Assembly (NCBI GenBank): GCA_004431415.1
Contig: QPMI01000244.1
Coordinates: 17,496-81,495, forward strand
Direction of reading: 5' to 3'
From: Cyanophora paradoxa
Lineage: Eukaryota > Glaucocystophyceae > Cyanophorales > Cyanophoraceae
DNA length: 64,000 nt
Position numbers and translations under genes: made by a program. Positions within the stretch are counted from its first letter, which is position 1, and every line of letters begins with the position of its first letter. Positions 39,880-50,062 of this stretch are shown here, in pieces. The notes beneath the pieces are model-generated. The model saw only the letters and a list, made by a program, of their open reading frames with translations. It made no database searches and was not told the DNA's origin.

Positions 39880-41589
39880 GCATGTCCTTCGGCCCAGTGG
39901 CCTCCGGGGCGCCGGGCGGGAGGCGGCGCCCATGCCCCATGGGGGCTACCTTTCCCTACTCCTCCCCAATTTCTCTCCCCTCACCTGCCTCCTACCCCCT
40001 ACCCTTCCTCACTCTCCCTACCCGTACTCTGGCGCGGGGCTCACCCGAGCGCCCCAATCCGGCTGCCCTGATCACGTACCCCCCTCCGCTTGACTGCCTG
40101 CTACCCCTTTTTCTCGCCCCTACCCCGGCTCCCACCCCCTTCCCCGCGTACCCCCTCTGGATCCCCCCCCTCCCGCTGCCAGCGGCCGCGGCCCACCCCC
40201 GTACCCCAACGACGGGCTCATCTGAGCACCCTGATCCCCTTCTCCGCGTACCCCCCTCGGGATCCTCTGCCCCCCCGGGGGCCACCCCTCGCAACTCCTC
40301 TACCCCCCCCTGCCCCCTCGGCGGCGGCGGCGGCAGCGGCAGACTGCCGCGGCCGACTGCGGAGCTGCGCATGCGGATGGGAGAGGGAGAGGACATGTCA
40401 ACAAGATCCCAATCGCTGGGAAGCATATTTACTGGCTCCCCACGTTGCCCTATTCTTGGCTGACCGGTTTTTGTCGGCGAGATGTCGACGTCGATGATCA
40501 CCCCTGTCGATGCTGGCGGCACGACGCCCGGGCGGTGGCCCCCGATCGCAAGCCCGACGAGCCTCTGGGGGGCCGGCGGCAGACGCGCCCGAGGCTGGCT
40601 CCGGATCCGCCCCCCGAGGAATGCGGCAGCACTCCGTCGAGATGATTTCGAATGAGGTGAGCCACGGCAGGCCCACCCGGCTCGTGCGCTTAAGAACGGC
40701 CACCGTGGCCATGCAAGCCATAGCGGCCCCAAAAGCCATCGCGGCACGCAAGCCATGGCGGCAAAGTCACAGCGACTTGAGAGCCATAGCGGCTGAAAGC
40801 CATCGCGGCTTAAAATTTTCCTGGCGAGGCCACCCGCCCCAGACGACCTTTCCGGCGAGGCATAGCGCCCCGGTGGATCCCAAGGTTGTTTTTCGCAACG
40901 CAACGCTCGCGGGGGCAGTTTTCGCGCGCGACGCCTTGCCGTGCCGTCCCGCCACGCTAGCGCTGCGCCGCCACGCTGCGCCGCCGCGCTGCGCCGTCCC
41001 GCTGCACCGCCCCGCACGCTGGCCCGCTCCGCTCTGCGCTGGTTCTATCCTCATCGAGTTTCTTCCCCCCTTTTCGAGTTTCTTAAAAACGCTAATTATG
41101 ATCCCCTAGGGCCCAGCCCGCCTCTCTTTCACATGCCGTCCCGTGACAGCTTTTCTCAGCTGCTGTTCCACGGTTTGCCTCGTCACGGGCGGCATGTGAG
41201 AGGGGTGCTGGCTGGCCTCGGGGCCTGGCCGGTCGCCCTCCATCTGGGCTTGCTGCCCCCCCCCACCTCACCTTCTCCACGGCCCCAGCTCCCCCGGCGG
41301 CGATGCCGGCCCTCCCGCGGACCTCCTCCCCCTCGGCAGCGGCTCAGGCGGCTCGGCGACATGCACACCGCCGACGATCGACGTTCCATTATATACATTG
41401 TCTCGCTTGCGACGGCACGGCGGGGTTTTTGCCCGGTTTTTCCCCTGACCGTTACCGACCCTCGAGGGCATTCATCTGGCCCCGGGCGGCTTCTTCTTGC
41501 TCGCCCTCGATGGCAGTCTGTACGCTTCTTCTCGGACCTTTTTTTCGGTTTCCTGCTTTACTTTCGATCTATAGCTAGCGCTAGCCTAG
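39880..41589. other. Non-coding downstream part of the transposon-like unit
   Basis: Pyrimidine-rich to 40320, with many TACCCC words (for example 40077-40310), then mixed sequence. No reverse transcriptase, integrase or transposase motif is visible in any frame. Confidence 0.45.
40710..40820. repeat. GCCATNGCGGC short repeats
   Basis: Six copies of GCCATNGCGGC, where N is A, C or G, occur in 110 bases at irregular spacing. On the minus strand the frame gives repeated Ala-Met/Met-Ala pairs, a composition effect rather than evidence of a gene. Confidence 0.6.
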
Positions 41590-42256
41590 TAGCAGTGCGC
41601 GAGGACGCGCTCTCGTGAAATAGTAACATGTTGCAGCTCGCAGCTAAGATATATATGGGCACGCGTCCTTTGTATTCTCCAGCTCCTATACTTATAGTCA
41701 GACCCCTTATCGCAGGCCCTCCCGATCCATAGCATCTCGGATCCGGAGGCTCTGAGGCTCGTACCCCCACATTTATATATGTACTCCCGCATCCATGTTG
41801 TACTCCCGCATATGCATACACGCTGGACCCATAGCTATGTATATATAGCTATATAGGATTGATATCTTACACGATCTTGCTTGTAGTAGTCTAGTTGGTA
41901 TCATATCTTTCGAGTTTCGTTTTCGAGGCCGCCCGGTCGGTGAGCGCGTAGGCTAAATAGGCGCTCTGGCTTGAGGTTGGGACCTCAGTTCTTCTTCATC
42001 GTACACCGCTCTTATAAATAATCAGCTTAGCACACCACGAGCCTCTCGTCTCGTGAAATAGTAACATCCCCTCGGCCAGCCACGAGCCTCTAGTCTCGTG
42101 AAATAGTAACATCCCCTGTACGCCGTTCGACTTCTCTCAGAGTTTCTCAGTATACGTATCTTTCGAAATTCCTCAGCTTTTTGATTCCTTTATAATTAAT
42201 TTCGTATATTTATCCTAGTTCAGTGCGCGAGGACGCGCACTCGTGAAATAGTAACA
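41590..42256. repeat. Right part of the transposon-like unit with CTCGTGAAATAGTAACAT repeats
   Basis: The word CTCGTGAAATAGTAACAT occurs four times (near 41610, 42052, 42094 and 42239). The first and last lie in a longer shared block (GTGCGCGAGGACGCGC then CTCGTGAAATAGTAACATG then TTGCAG) at 41597 and 42222. The middle two are tandem within a ~42-bp unit beginning ACGAGCCTCT. The region is AT-rich; an A-box-like TAGTCTAGTTGG occurs near 41888 without a matching B box. Confidence 0.65.
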
Positions 42257-42365
42257 TGTTGCAGTAGGCATATACCTTCCCAAGTCCCTGTAGCCCTGTA
42301 CCCATATAGCTCAGTCCTCCTGTACCCCAATATACCACCTTGCCAGCTATCTAGCCTGGCAATAC
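42257..42365. repeat. 109-bp direct repeat, right
   Basis: Identical to 37179-37287. Immediately to its right is the G-rich GTGAGCGGGTGTCTTG block also seen at 35785, then a short TA run. Confidence 0.8.
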
Positions 42366-45300
42366 GGGTGGGAAGGGGTGGGGGGAGGGGGGGGGGCCTT
42401 CCCCGCGTGAGCGGGTGTCTTGTATATATATATATATATATTAGCCCTGCCAATTTCGGGCGAAGCCTCTTCCGTAGGTCGATGGTGAACGTTTCCATCT
42501 ATTTTTTTTCCACTCGAGTCCGATTGGTCCGAGCGTCCAGATTCGCGACCTCCGCAATAAAGGCGAACGGTCTCCGACCGAGTCCGACGTGACACAGTAG
42601 AACTGACAGTCGACCAACCTCCACTGATTTATTTTCGCACTCATAGCTCCCCTAGAGTTCGGCCCGTGGGCGTCGCGCGAGAATCGAATTTCCCTCCAGG
42701 ATCAATTCCGGTATTTATACCCCGGGGCTCGATCGCGAAACTCCAAAAAGTGGGACCCGGTCCCGCGACGAAAGCGCGCCAGGGACGCGCCAGAGCGGTC
42801 ACAATGACAGCCAAGAGCGCGCGCATCGCGGCAAGCTCGGTTTCGGCCGCCGTGGACGCTCCAGTCACTTAGTGCACAGAGTCGGCCGAAATTTTGATCC
42901 TGCCGGTTCCGGCCGGTCTCCCGTCGCGCACATTCGATGCGTACTGGCGCGCATAGACATTCCAGGGCCTGCGCACTCCAGATATCCGCTTTTCGGAGCC
43001 GGAACAGTGCAGGAAGGTGCCCGATGTCAAAAATTCGATCCTGCACAGCCCCGGGCAACTTTCCGCGCGCCGACGCCGCGGCGCATGCGCGGATCAATAG
43101 TATATGCATTTCAGATGTAGAAGAAGCCTTCCGCACGGTCTCTAAATGCGCCGGGCCGCGAGGACCCAACCGACCCCGAAAATTCGATCCTGGATGGACC
43201 TGTGCATCTTTCCGCGCGCCATCGCGTCCGCATCCATGCCCATTGCTACAGTATTCATTTGAGATCTAAACGAAGCCTTTCGCAAGCTCTGTGGGCGCGA
43301 AAGAGCTCGAGAACCCAGCCGACGCCAAAATTTCGATCCTGGACAGGCCGGCACATATTTCCGCGCGCCCTCTCCTCTGCAACCATGTGCATCGATCCTG
43401 CATGCATTCGAGACTCTGTTTAAGCGATTTATAAGCTCTGCGCGTGCGCCTGGCCACGAGAATCTCGCCCGTCCCCTCACCAGTCTCCTCTCAATTTCCT
43501 CAGGGCCTCGAACTCAACTACAGCTAGCTGATTGGCAGCACGACTCCTCCCCTCATTTTATTCTCTCTCAGCTGCACCAATTCCCCTTATCACATAATAA
43601 TATTCTCTCGGCACAACTCCTCTCAAGACAACTCCCCCCATAATTATATTCCCTCTCACCAGCCCTCCCCTCCCCTCTCCCTGCCCCGCCGACCCAGCAA
43701 CAACCACGACGGGCCGCGATGATTAAGGGCGACGCGAGGAGGGCTGCTGAGGCTTCGCCCGATGTTTGGGACCCGCAGGGGCCCAGGGCTTGTCGGGCGA
43801 AGCCTCTTCCGTAGGTCGATGGTGAACGTTTCCATTTATTTTTTTTCCAATCGAGTCCGATTGGTCCGACCGTCCAGATTCGCAACCTCCGCAATGAAGG
43901 CGAACGATCTCCGACGTAACACAGCTGGACACGGACGTCACACTTATTTTTGGACTCGAGGCTCCCCTCAAATTCGGTCTGCACTCTTGGGTACCCGCGC
44001 GAAAATCGAATTTCCCTCCAGGATCAATTCCGGTATTTATACCCCGGGGCTTGATCGCGAAACTCCAAAAAGTGGGACCCGGTCCCGCCCGGTCCCGCGA
44101 CGAAAGCCCGCCACAGACGCCCCAGAGCAATGCAGAATGACAGCCAAGAGCGCGCGCATCGCGGCAAGCTCGATTTCGGGCGCCCTCGATGCTCCAGTCC
44201 GAAGAGTCGGCCGAAAGTTTGATCCTGCCGGTTCTTCCCGGTCCCCCGACGCGCGCAATCGATGCGTACTGGCGCGCATAAACATAGCAAGGCCTGCGCG
44301 CTCCAGCGATCCGCTTTTCGGACCCGGAGCAGCGCAGGAAGGTGTCCGACAGCAAACATTCGATCCTGCACAGTCCTGGGCATCTTTCCGCGCGCCCACG
44401 CTGCGGCGCATGCGCGCATCAATAGTATAAGCATTTCAGATGTAGAAGCAGACTTCCGCACGCTCTCTAAATGCGCCGGGCCGCGAGGACCCAGCCGTCC
44501 CCGAAAATTAAATCCTGGACGGACCTGCGCATCTTTCCGCGCGCCCTCGCGTCCTCACCCATGCCCATCGCTACAGTATTCATTTGAGATCTAAGCGAAG
44601 CCTTCCGCAAGCTCCGTGGCCGCGAAAGAGCACGAGAACCCAGCCGATGCCAAACTTTCGATCCTGGACAGGCCTGTACATATTTCCGCGCGCCCTCGCC
44701 TCCGCGGCCCTGCACATCGATCCTGCATCCATTCGAGACTCTGTTTAAGCGATTAATAAGCTCTGCGCATGCGCCTGGCCACGAGAATCTCGCCCGTCCC
44801 CTCACCGATCTCCTCTCAATTTCCTCAGCGCCTCGAGCTCAACTACAGCTAGCTGATTGGCGGCACCACTCCTCCCCTCATTATATTCTCACCAATTCCC
44901 CTAATTCCATAATTATATTCCGTCACGACGTCACTCAGGACAACTCCTTCCATAATTATATTCGCTCTCAGCAGCCCTCCCCTCTCGAGCTCCCTGCCCC
45001 ACCGACCCATGGCCAGCTCCTCTTCATTCTCCCGTTATTATATAGCTAGCTGCCCTGCAGGAAATCAGCCCACCTAATTATATTTCCTCTCACTAAACCT
45101 CCCCTCCCCTCTCCCTGCCCCACCGACCCAAAGACAGCCACGACGGGCCGCGATGATTAAGGGGGGCGCGAGGAGGGCAGCAGAGGCTTCGCCCGATGTT
45201 TGGGACCCGCAGGGGCCCAGGGCTTGTCGGAAATCCAGATCGGCGAACGAAATTCCTGTGACGTCCAGGTTACGTCCGTCCCGCGTGTTCGCCCCGTAGT

Positions 45301-46290
45301 CGTCCTGAATCAATTCACGCACTTACCTCGACGATGACGTCACGCAATTTTCCATCACCTCCGTCTCATGGATCTAATCTCGAACTTGTACGCTGCAATC
45401 TCGACAGCTGTCATGAATCAATTTCGGTCCTGACTTCCCTAAGACGACCGCTCTCCCGTGGGCGTCGAGCGAAAATCGAATTTCTCTCGCGGATCGATTC
45501 CGGTATTTATACCCCGGTTCGATCGCGAAACCCCAAAAAGTGGGACCTGGTCCCGCCCGGTCCCGCGACGAAACGCGCCAGGAATGCCCCAGAGCGGTAC
45601 AGAATGAGAGCCGAGGGCGCGCGCACTGCTGCAAGATCGATTTCGGCCGCCGTCGACACTCCAGTGCGAAGAGTCGGCCAAAACTTTGACCCAGCCGGTC
45701 CCGTCCGGTCCCGCCACGTGCACGCGCGCAATCGATGCGTTCTCGCGCGCATAGACATAGCACGGCCTGCACACTCCAGGGATCCGCTTTTCAGAGCCGG
45801 AACAGTGCAGGAAGGTGCCCGGCGGCGAAAATTCGATCCTGCACAGCCCCGGGCATCTTTCCGCGCGCCCACGCCGCGGCGCACGCGCGGAACAAAAGTA
45901 TAAGCATTTGAGATGTAGACGAAGCATTCCGCGCGCTTTGCAGATGCGCCGGGCCGCGAGGATCCAGCCGACCCCGAAAATTCGATCCTTGGCGAACCTG
46001 CCCATCTTTCCGCGCCCCCTCGCATCCTCACTGAGTCACGCATGCCCATCCCTACAGTATTCATTTGAAAGCTTTTCGTTGCTTTGCGCAAGCACTCTGG
46101 GGGCGAAAGAGCACAAGAACCCAGCCGACGCCAAATTTTCGATCCTGCACAGGCCTGCACATATTTCCGTGCGCCCTCGCCTCCGCAGCCCTCCACATTG
46201 ATAGTATATGCATTCGAGGTACTTTGCAAGAGATTCGCAAGCTCTACGCATGCGCCTGCCCGCAGGAACCTCGCTCCTCCCCTTAATGCT
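42366..46290. repeat. Tandem array of three ~1.4-kb repeat units with ~150-bp substructure
   Basis: Unit 1 runs about 42440-43790, unit 2 about 43795-45230, unit 3 about 45235-46290 (shortened at its left). Landmarks repeated in each include AATCGAATTTCCCTCCAGG (variant in unit 3), GGTATTTATACCCCGG at 42711, 44031 and 45501, CCAAAAAGTGGGACC, and GGGACCCGCAGGGGCCCAGG at the unit junctions (43768, 45203). Inside each unit the block TTCGATCCTG to TTTCCGCGCGCCC to a purine-rich end recurs about every 150 bases, three or four times, and is related to the units at 34.9-37.0 kb. Frames are interrupted or composed of Arg/Ala/Pro; I see no gene. Confidence 0.8.
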
Positions 46291-46299
46291 GAGGAGCTG

Positions 46300-46490
46300 G
46301 AGCTCCAGGTGAGATCTAGGGGGAAATATATATTCCCCCCTAGATCTAACCTCGAGCTCGAGCTCGAGCGACCAATATATTATATATATTTCCCCCCTAG
46401 ATCTCACCTCGAGCTCGAGCTCCGGCGACCAATACATATATATTCCCCCCTAGATCTCACCTCGAGCTCGAGCTCCACTGACGAATATAT
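46300..46490. repeat. Inverted and tandem CTAGATCT/GAGCTCGAGCTC repeats
   Basis: Three ~60-bp units (CCCCCCTAGATCT, CTCGAGCTCGAGCTC, AT-rich spacer) lie in tandem at about 46335-46485. The first is preceded by its own inverse (GAGCTGGAGCTC, AGATCTAGGGGG, 46300-46322), so the left part can form a long hairpin around an ATATAT loop. Confidence 0.75.
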
Positions 46491-46938
46491 GGCGGCGATC
46501 GCAATGAATAAGGTGACGGCGGGCCGGGGGATCCGGAGGCTTCGAAAAAGCCCAACCTTTGCACACGCAAGCTTAACAACCCATGGCCAGGGCTTATTGA
46601 GTTAGGCACGGCGGCGGCGCGGCTCGCCGGGTGGAGCGGAGGCGCGCGGGGCAGCCGCCGGGCGCCGTGGCTCGCCGGGTGGGGCGCAGCCTCGGAGCGT
46701 GGCGGCCTGGCGGCGTGGCTCAGCGGCTTGGCAGACGGAGCGGAGACCCCAAGGGCGGCGGCGAGGCTCTCAGGGCAGGGCAGAGGCATGCAGGGTGGCA
46801 GCTCGCGGGCCAATGCTTGGCGGGCAGGCCATGGCGGAGCAGAGGATTGGAACGCTCGGGCGGGGTAGAGACAGGGTCCCAGCGAGGCTGAGGAAGCAGG
46901 CATGCATTGGCAGGGCTTACCACACGTGAGTGTGGGCT

Positions 46939-46940
<2 letters not shown>
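46491..46940. other. GC-rich spacer before the virus-like island
   Basis: Low-complexity sequence with repeated GGCTCGCCGGGTGG and GGCGGCGTGGC-type words. It ends with CACACGTGAGTGTGGGCTTG, a variant of the sequence that precedes the TA run at 42420. No gene is seen. Confidence 0.4.

Positions 46941-47012
<72 letters not shown>
46941..47012. repeat. (TA)36 microsatellite
   Basis: An uninterrupted 72-base dinucleotide run at the left side of the 47-64 kb island. Confidence 0.95.
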
Positions 47013-47014
<2 letters not shown>

Positions 47015-47135
47015 AGGGCCATCAATGGGCCAAACGCGAAAAGGCAACTCCGAGAGCTCGAGACTCGGAAGTGACGCTTGGATTGCGGAGGTTCTTATAA
47101 CCGCCGCAACAGCTGTGGGGGTACCCCCTCCGAGG

Positions 47136-47250
47136 CTGGCGATCGCGGCGATCGCGACCCGATCGCGACCCTGGTGATCGCGACTTTCTCCCGATCGCGA
47201 CCCTTTTCGATCGCGATTTCGAGATCGGGGCATTTCTGCGATCGCGAGAA
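47136..47250. repeat. Cluster of GATCGCG words
   Basis: Seven GATCGCG/CGATCGCGA copies in about 115 bases at irregular spacing, just left of the first island gene. The words are partly self-complementary and include the octamer GCGATCGC. This could be a binding array or an origin-like element; nothing in the sequence decides. Confidence 0.6.
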
Positions 47251-47380
47251 AGGAAAAATCGGAAAAGGCCGAAAAGTGCGTTTTTCACGCGTGAAATCGA
47301 CCGAAAACGAGGGTTCGAATCCCGGGCCCGGATTTGGACTTGGGCAAAATCTCGGACTGAAATGGGAGAAAAATGGGACC

Positions 47381-47450
47381 TGGGACTTGGGACTTGGGAC
47401 TTGGGACTTGGGACTTGGGACTTGGGAAGAGTTGGAATCAGAGTCTGGAC
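47381..47450 (+). repeat. Heptanucleotide module copy 1, (TGGGACT)6 plus conserved tail
   Basis: Six exact 7-base units are followed by TGGGAAGAGTT and a related tail (AATCAGAGTCTGGACTC). The module ends 34 bases before the ATG of the gene at 47484. See the copies at 49428 and 49921. Confidence 0.9.
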
Positions 47451-47483
47451 TCAAAACGGGGAAATTTTCGGAGGGGGAGAAAA

Positions 47484-47953
47484 ATGTCAGGCAATCTCTA
47501 TTACGATTTCCCCTTTGAGTTGCATATGGCATTCGAGAGGCTGCGCGAGTTCTGGCGTTGGCACCTCACAGGACATGACATTCCCGACATAACACCAGAG
47601 CCCAACACACAGGGCGTGCTTGAAGTCATCCGTCAATATCCGCGTCGATTCAATGAATGGATCGAGTTCCACGCAACGAACCGTTTCCAGAGTCTCCCCG
47701 AGGCCATACGCGAAAATTTCGTGAGGCTGGTGGGACCAGGCTACGACAACCCTAACAATCATAGACCACGCCCAGCTGGCGTGACGCGCGAAGCTCGAGA
47801 AGACCGTAGACTTTTCCGCAGGGAATTGAGAGAGGATAGACGGAGGCTTTCAATGGGGCTCCCGCAGATTGTGAGGGGTACAGCCCGGATTACGAGACTT
47901 ACCAAGAATTGTACGGCTTCGAAAATCCCTTTGAGAGGGTACTACCAGGGTGA
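47484..47953 (+). CDS. Unrecognised island protein, one frame change
   Basis: Starts MSGNLYYDFPFELHMAFERL and continues through WIEFHATNRFQSLPEAIREN and REDRRLFRRELREDRRR; reading then continues in another frame as YSPDYETYQELYGFENPFER to a stop at 47951-47953. The single shift lies near 47850. The predicted product is about 155 residues, charged and helical, rich in Arg, Phe and Tyr. A GT directly after FENPFER and a GCGCAG before 48290 would also allow an intron joining it to the next gene. No family is recognised. Confidence 0.5.
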
Positions 47954-48289
47954 GGGGCCAGGGGGGCCCCTGAGGGTGTACCCCCATCCGAGACTCGACC
48001 TTCGGCGGACGCACTCGGGCAATTTCCGTCAGGCCGGCTCCTTTTTCTGTCTTCGGTCCAACGCTAAATTTGGCTTTTTCAGGCCAGTTGGCAACGTTTT
48101 CCGTTGCGAACTAGCCCAGGAAAAAATTCGCCCACAAAACCGCGGTCCGCCGCCATTTTGCCTCACTCTTGAAACGGGTTCGCCGCCTTCTCTCAGCCCA
48201 AGGAAACCCTGCCTCTCCGAATTTTCACAAGTCCGCCCTCACAGTCACCTCACGTTTTGCCTTTGCTGATTTCTTTTCCCTTTGCGCAG

Positions 48290-49354
48290 ATGTCGATTCC
48301 CGCTGAGCTTGCCGAGGACTTCGCCTTTGTCCAAGCAACGTGGGCTAACTCCGGTGGCACTCAAGGGCTACCCCTGAGATGGAGCAGCGCGCCGACGCTC
48401 TGGGTACATCTACAATTATGCCATCTTACGCGCCACTGGCCCCGAAGTGCAACTTCTCCCCAAGTCCGCCTTCACGTCCAAGGCCAAGAAATCCAAGTCC
48501 AAGCAACCCAAGCCCGAGCCCCCCGTCGACGTGCCCCCGTCCCCGGCTGGGTCAAGACCGCCAACGGCTGGGGCGACCCCAAGCTTTTCGCCGAGTCTGC
48601 TGCCGAGACGCTCGCCTGGGCCTACCCCCTCAAGTCTTCACGAATTACCCCCTCCGTCATCGTCGTCATCTGCCCCTCAGCCCGTCGCCGAGCCCGCCCC
48701 GAGCCCGCCGATGACGCCAAGTCCGAGGCCTCTGACGTCGAGTCTGACATCAACGACTTCATCGACTTTGACGTGCCGATTCCATACGACTCTGAGTCGT
48801 CTTCTGACTCTGAAGGCGACAACGAAAACCCGACTCGCAAGCGCCGCATTATCAAGACCAAGTCAATCGTCAAGAAGAAGTTCATGGAGACTACGTCATT
48901 CACCGACAACTCCGAGCGCGTCAAGGACCCCGCCAAGGCACACGAGAAGGACTTGAAGCTCGGCGCCGGCATTGCCCGTTCTCGCGTGACGTCACACTAC
49001 AGCGAGCGCCTGACTCAGCACGTCAAGACCATTGAGAAGCGCGTCCTCTGCAACGAGCTCCGCAAGGAGTTGGAGCGCAAGCGGCGCCACGAGCGCCTTG
49101 TCCAGTACCAGATCAACAAGGCGCGGATCGCCGAGCGCAAGCAGAAGGAGGCGGCCGAGCTCAAGGCGCGCATCGAGGCTCAGCAGCAGCGCGAGGCAGA
49201 GGCGGCAGCGGCCTTGGCGGCGCAGCGCGAGCGCGAGCGGCAGGACTTGGTGCAGGCAGCGCAGTCCCTTCCCCGCATTCCCCTTAAGTCGGCGCCCGAG
49301 GGCCTCATTGAGTTGGTTTCCGATGACGATGACTCTGACTTTGAGATGCTGTAA
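48290..49354 (+). CDS. Acidic, coiled-coil island protein
   Basis: Starts MSIPAELAEDFAFVQATWAN at 48290. The protein-like sequence moves frame twice, YIYNYAILRATGPEVQLLPK (about 48404-48463) and then GWVKTANGWGDPKLFAESAA (48545 on). The second shift sits in a run of C. Next comes an acidic domain (DDAKSEASDVESDINDFIDF and SESSSDSEGDNEN), a basic stretch (RKRRIIKTKSIVKKKF), and a long coiled coil (ELRKELERKRRHERLVQYQI, then KARIEAQQQREAEAAAALAA). It ends LIELVSDDDDSDFEML, with the stop at 49352-49354. The short acidic C-terminus resembles a SUMO-interaction-type motif (VSDDDDSD after hydrophobics; inference). The function is unknown. Confidence 0.55.
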   Translation: MSIPAELAEDFAFVQATWANSGGTQGLPLRWSSAPTLWVHLQLCHLTRHWPRSATSPQVRLHVQGQEIQVQATQARAPRRRAPVPGWVKTANGWGDPKLFAESAAETLAWAYPLKSSRITPSVIVVICPSARRRARPEPADDAKSEASDVESDINDFIDFDVPIPYDSESSSDSEGDNENPTRKRRIIKTKSIVKKKFMETTSFTDNSERVKDPAKAHEKDLKLGAGIARSRVTSHYSERLTQHVKTIEKRVLCNELRKELERKRRHERLVQYQINKARIAERKQKEAAELKARIEAQQQREAEAAAALAAQRERERQDLVQAAQSLPRIPLKSAPEGLIELVSDDDDSDFEML

Positions 49355-49427
49355 ATAGTATTGCGTCATTCCATTGTACATACTTGTAAAAATTGGCCGA
49401 CTATTCAGTTACGACTTGGCGCGATCC

Positions 49428-49505
49428 TGGGACTTGGGACTTGGGACTTGGGACTTGGGACTTGGGACTTGGGACTTGGGAAGAGTTAGACTCAGGGTCT
49501 GGGCC
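49428..49505 (+). repeat. Heptanucleotide module copy 2, (TGGGACT)7 plus tail
   Basis: Seven exact units, then TGGGAAGAGTT and CTCAGGGTCTGGGCCC. It lies 73 bases after the stop of the acidic coiled-coil gene, same orientation as copy 1. Confidence 0.9.
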
Positions 49506-49920
49506 CAGAATCTCTCTGGATCTGAGAGTTTGCCGCGCCAAGTCCCTAACCACCGGGCAGACATGTAGAGGGGTACGGAAATCTGCATATGACGTTTCTG
49601 GTGACATTCCAGGTGAGATTTCAAGCGAGGTAGAGTCTGAACTGGTGTACGACTTGTAGCATGATACTGGACATGAAAGCTCACGAGAGTATGCAACCGA
49701 AAACGGATGTGAAGAGGGGTAGGAGTTTTCGTGTGAGATGTCGAGAGAAGGAGGGTACGAGATGGGATACGAGTAAAAAAGACTACGAGTAAAAAAGACT
49801 ACGAGTAAAAAAGAGTATGAGGAGTGGTAGGAGTAAAAAAGTCGGTAGAAAAACTCACCTGACTTGTCTGACAAATTTCTGATCCTGGAGAAAGTCTGGG
49901 CCGGGACCTGGGTTTCAACT
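49506..49920. other. Intergenic stretch with GAGTAAAAAAGACTAC tandem repeats
   Basis: Between heptad copies 2 and 3. About three units of ACGAGTAAAAAAGACT lie near 49767-49815, and the sequence is purine-rich. No convincing gene is seen. Confidence 0.45.
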
Positions 49921-50039
49921 CTTCCCAAGTCCCAAGTCCCAAGTCCCAAGTCCCAAGTCCCAAGTCCCAAGTCCCAAGTCCCAAGTCCCAAGTCCCAAGT
50001 CCCAAGTCCCAAGTCCCAAGTCCCAAGTCCCAAGTCCCA
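49898..50039 (-). repeat. Heptanucleotide module copy 3, inverted, 16 units
   Basis: Sixteen exact AGTCCCA units at 49928-50039, the complement of copies 1 and 2, preceded by the inverse of the conserved tail (GTCTGGGCCGGGACC, then AACTCTTCCCA). It ends 23 bases before the HNH gene. The open frames across it (repeating Trp-Asp-Leu-Gly) are artefacts of a 7-base period. Confidence 0.9.
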
Positions 50040-50062
50040 GGTTTTTCTGAACCTAGGGCAAA

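Noticed and set aside
41881-41990. tRNA gene suggested by TAGTCTAGTTGG
   Set aside because: A-box-like word only; no B box at the right distance and no cloverleaf.
37179-42365. A complete LTR retrotransposon
   Set aside because: No reverse transcriptase, RNase H, protease or integrase motif found in any frame between the direct repeats, and 109 bp is very short for LTRs.
42366-46290. CRISPR-like array
   Set aside because: Repeat units are ~150 bp and ~1.4 kb with no short identical repeats separated by unique spacers, and there are no cas genes.
47136-47250. GATCGCG cluster as evidence for a cyanobacterial segment (HIP1 octamer)
   Set aside because: Only this short stretch is enriched; the surrounding genes are not cyanobacterial and the words are mostly not the exact octamer.
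47381-50039. Heptamer arrays as telomere sequence
   Set aside because: TTGGGAC differs from known algal telomere repeats (TTTAGGG and relatives), the copies are internal and of both orientations, and they carry a unique tail.
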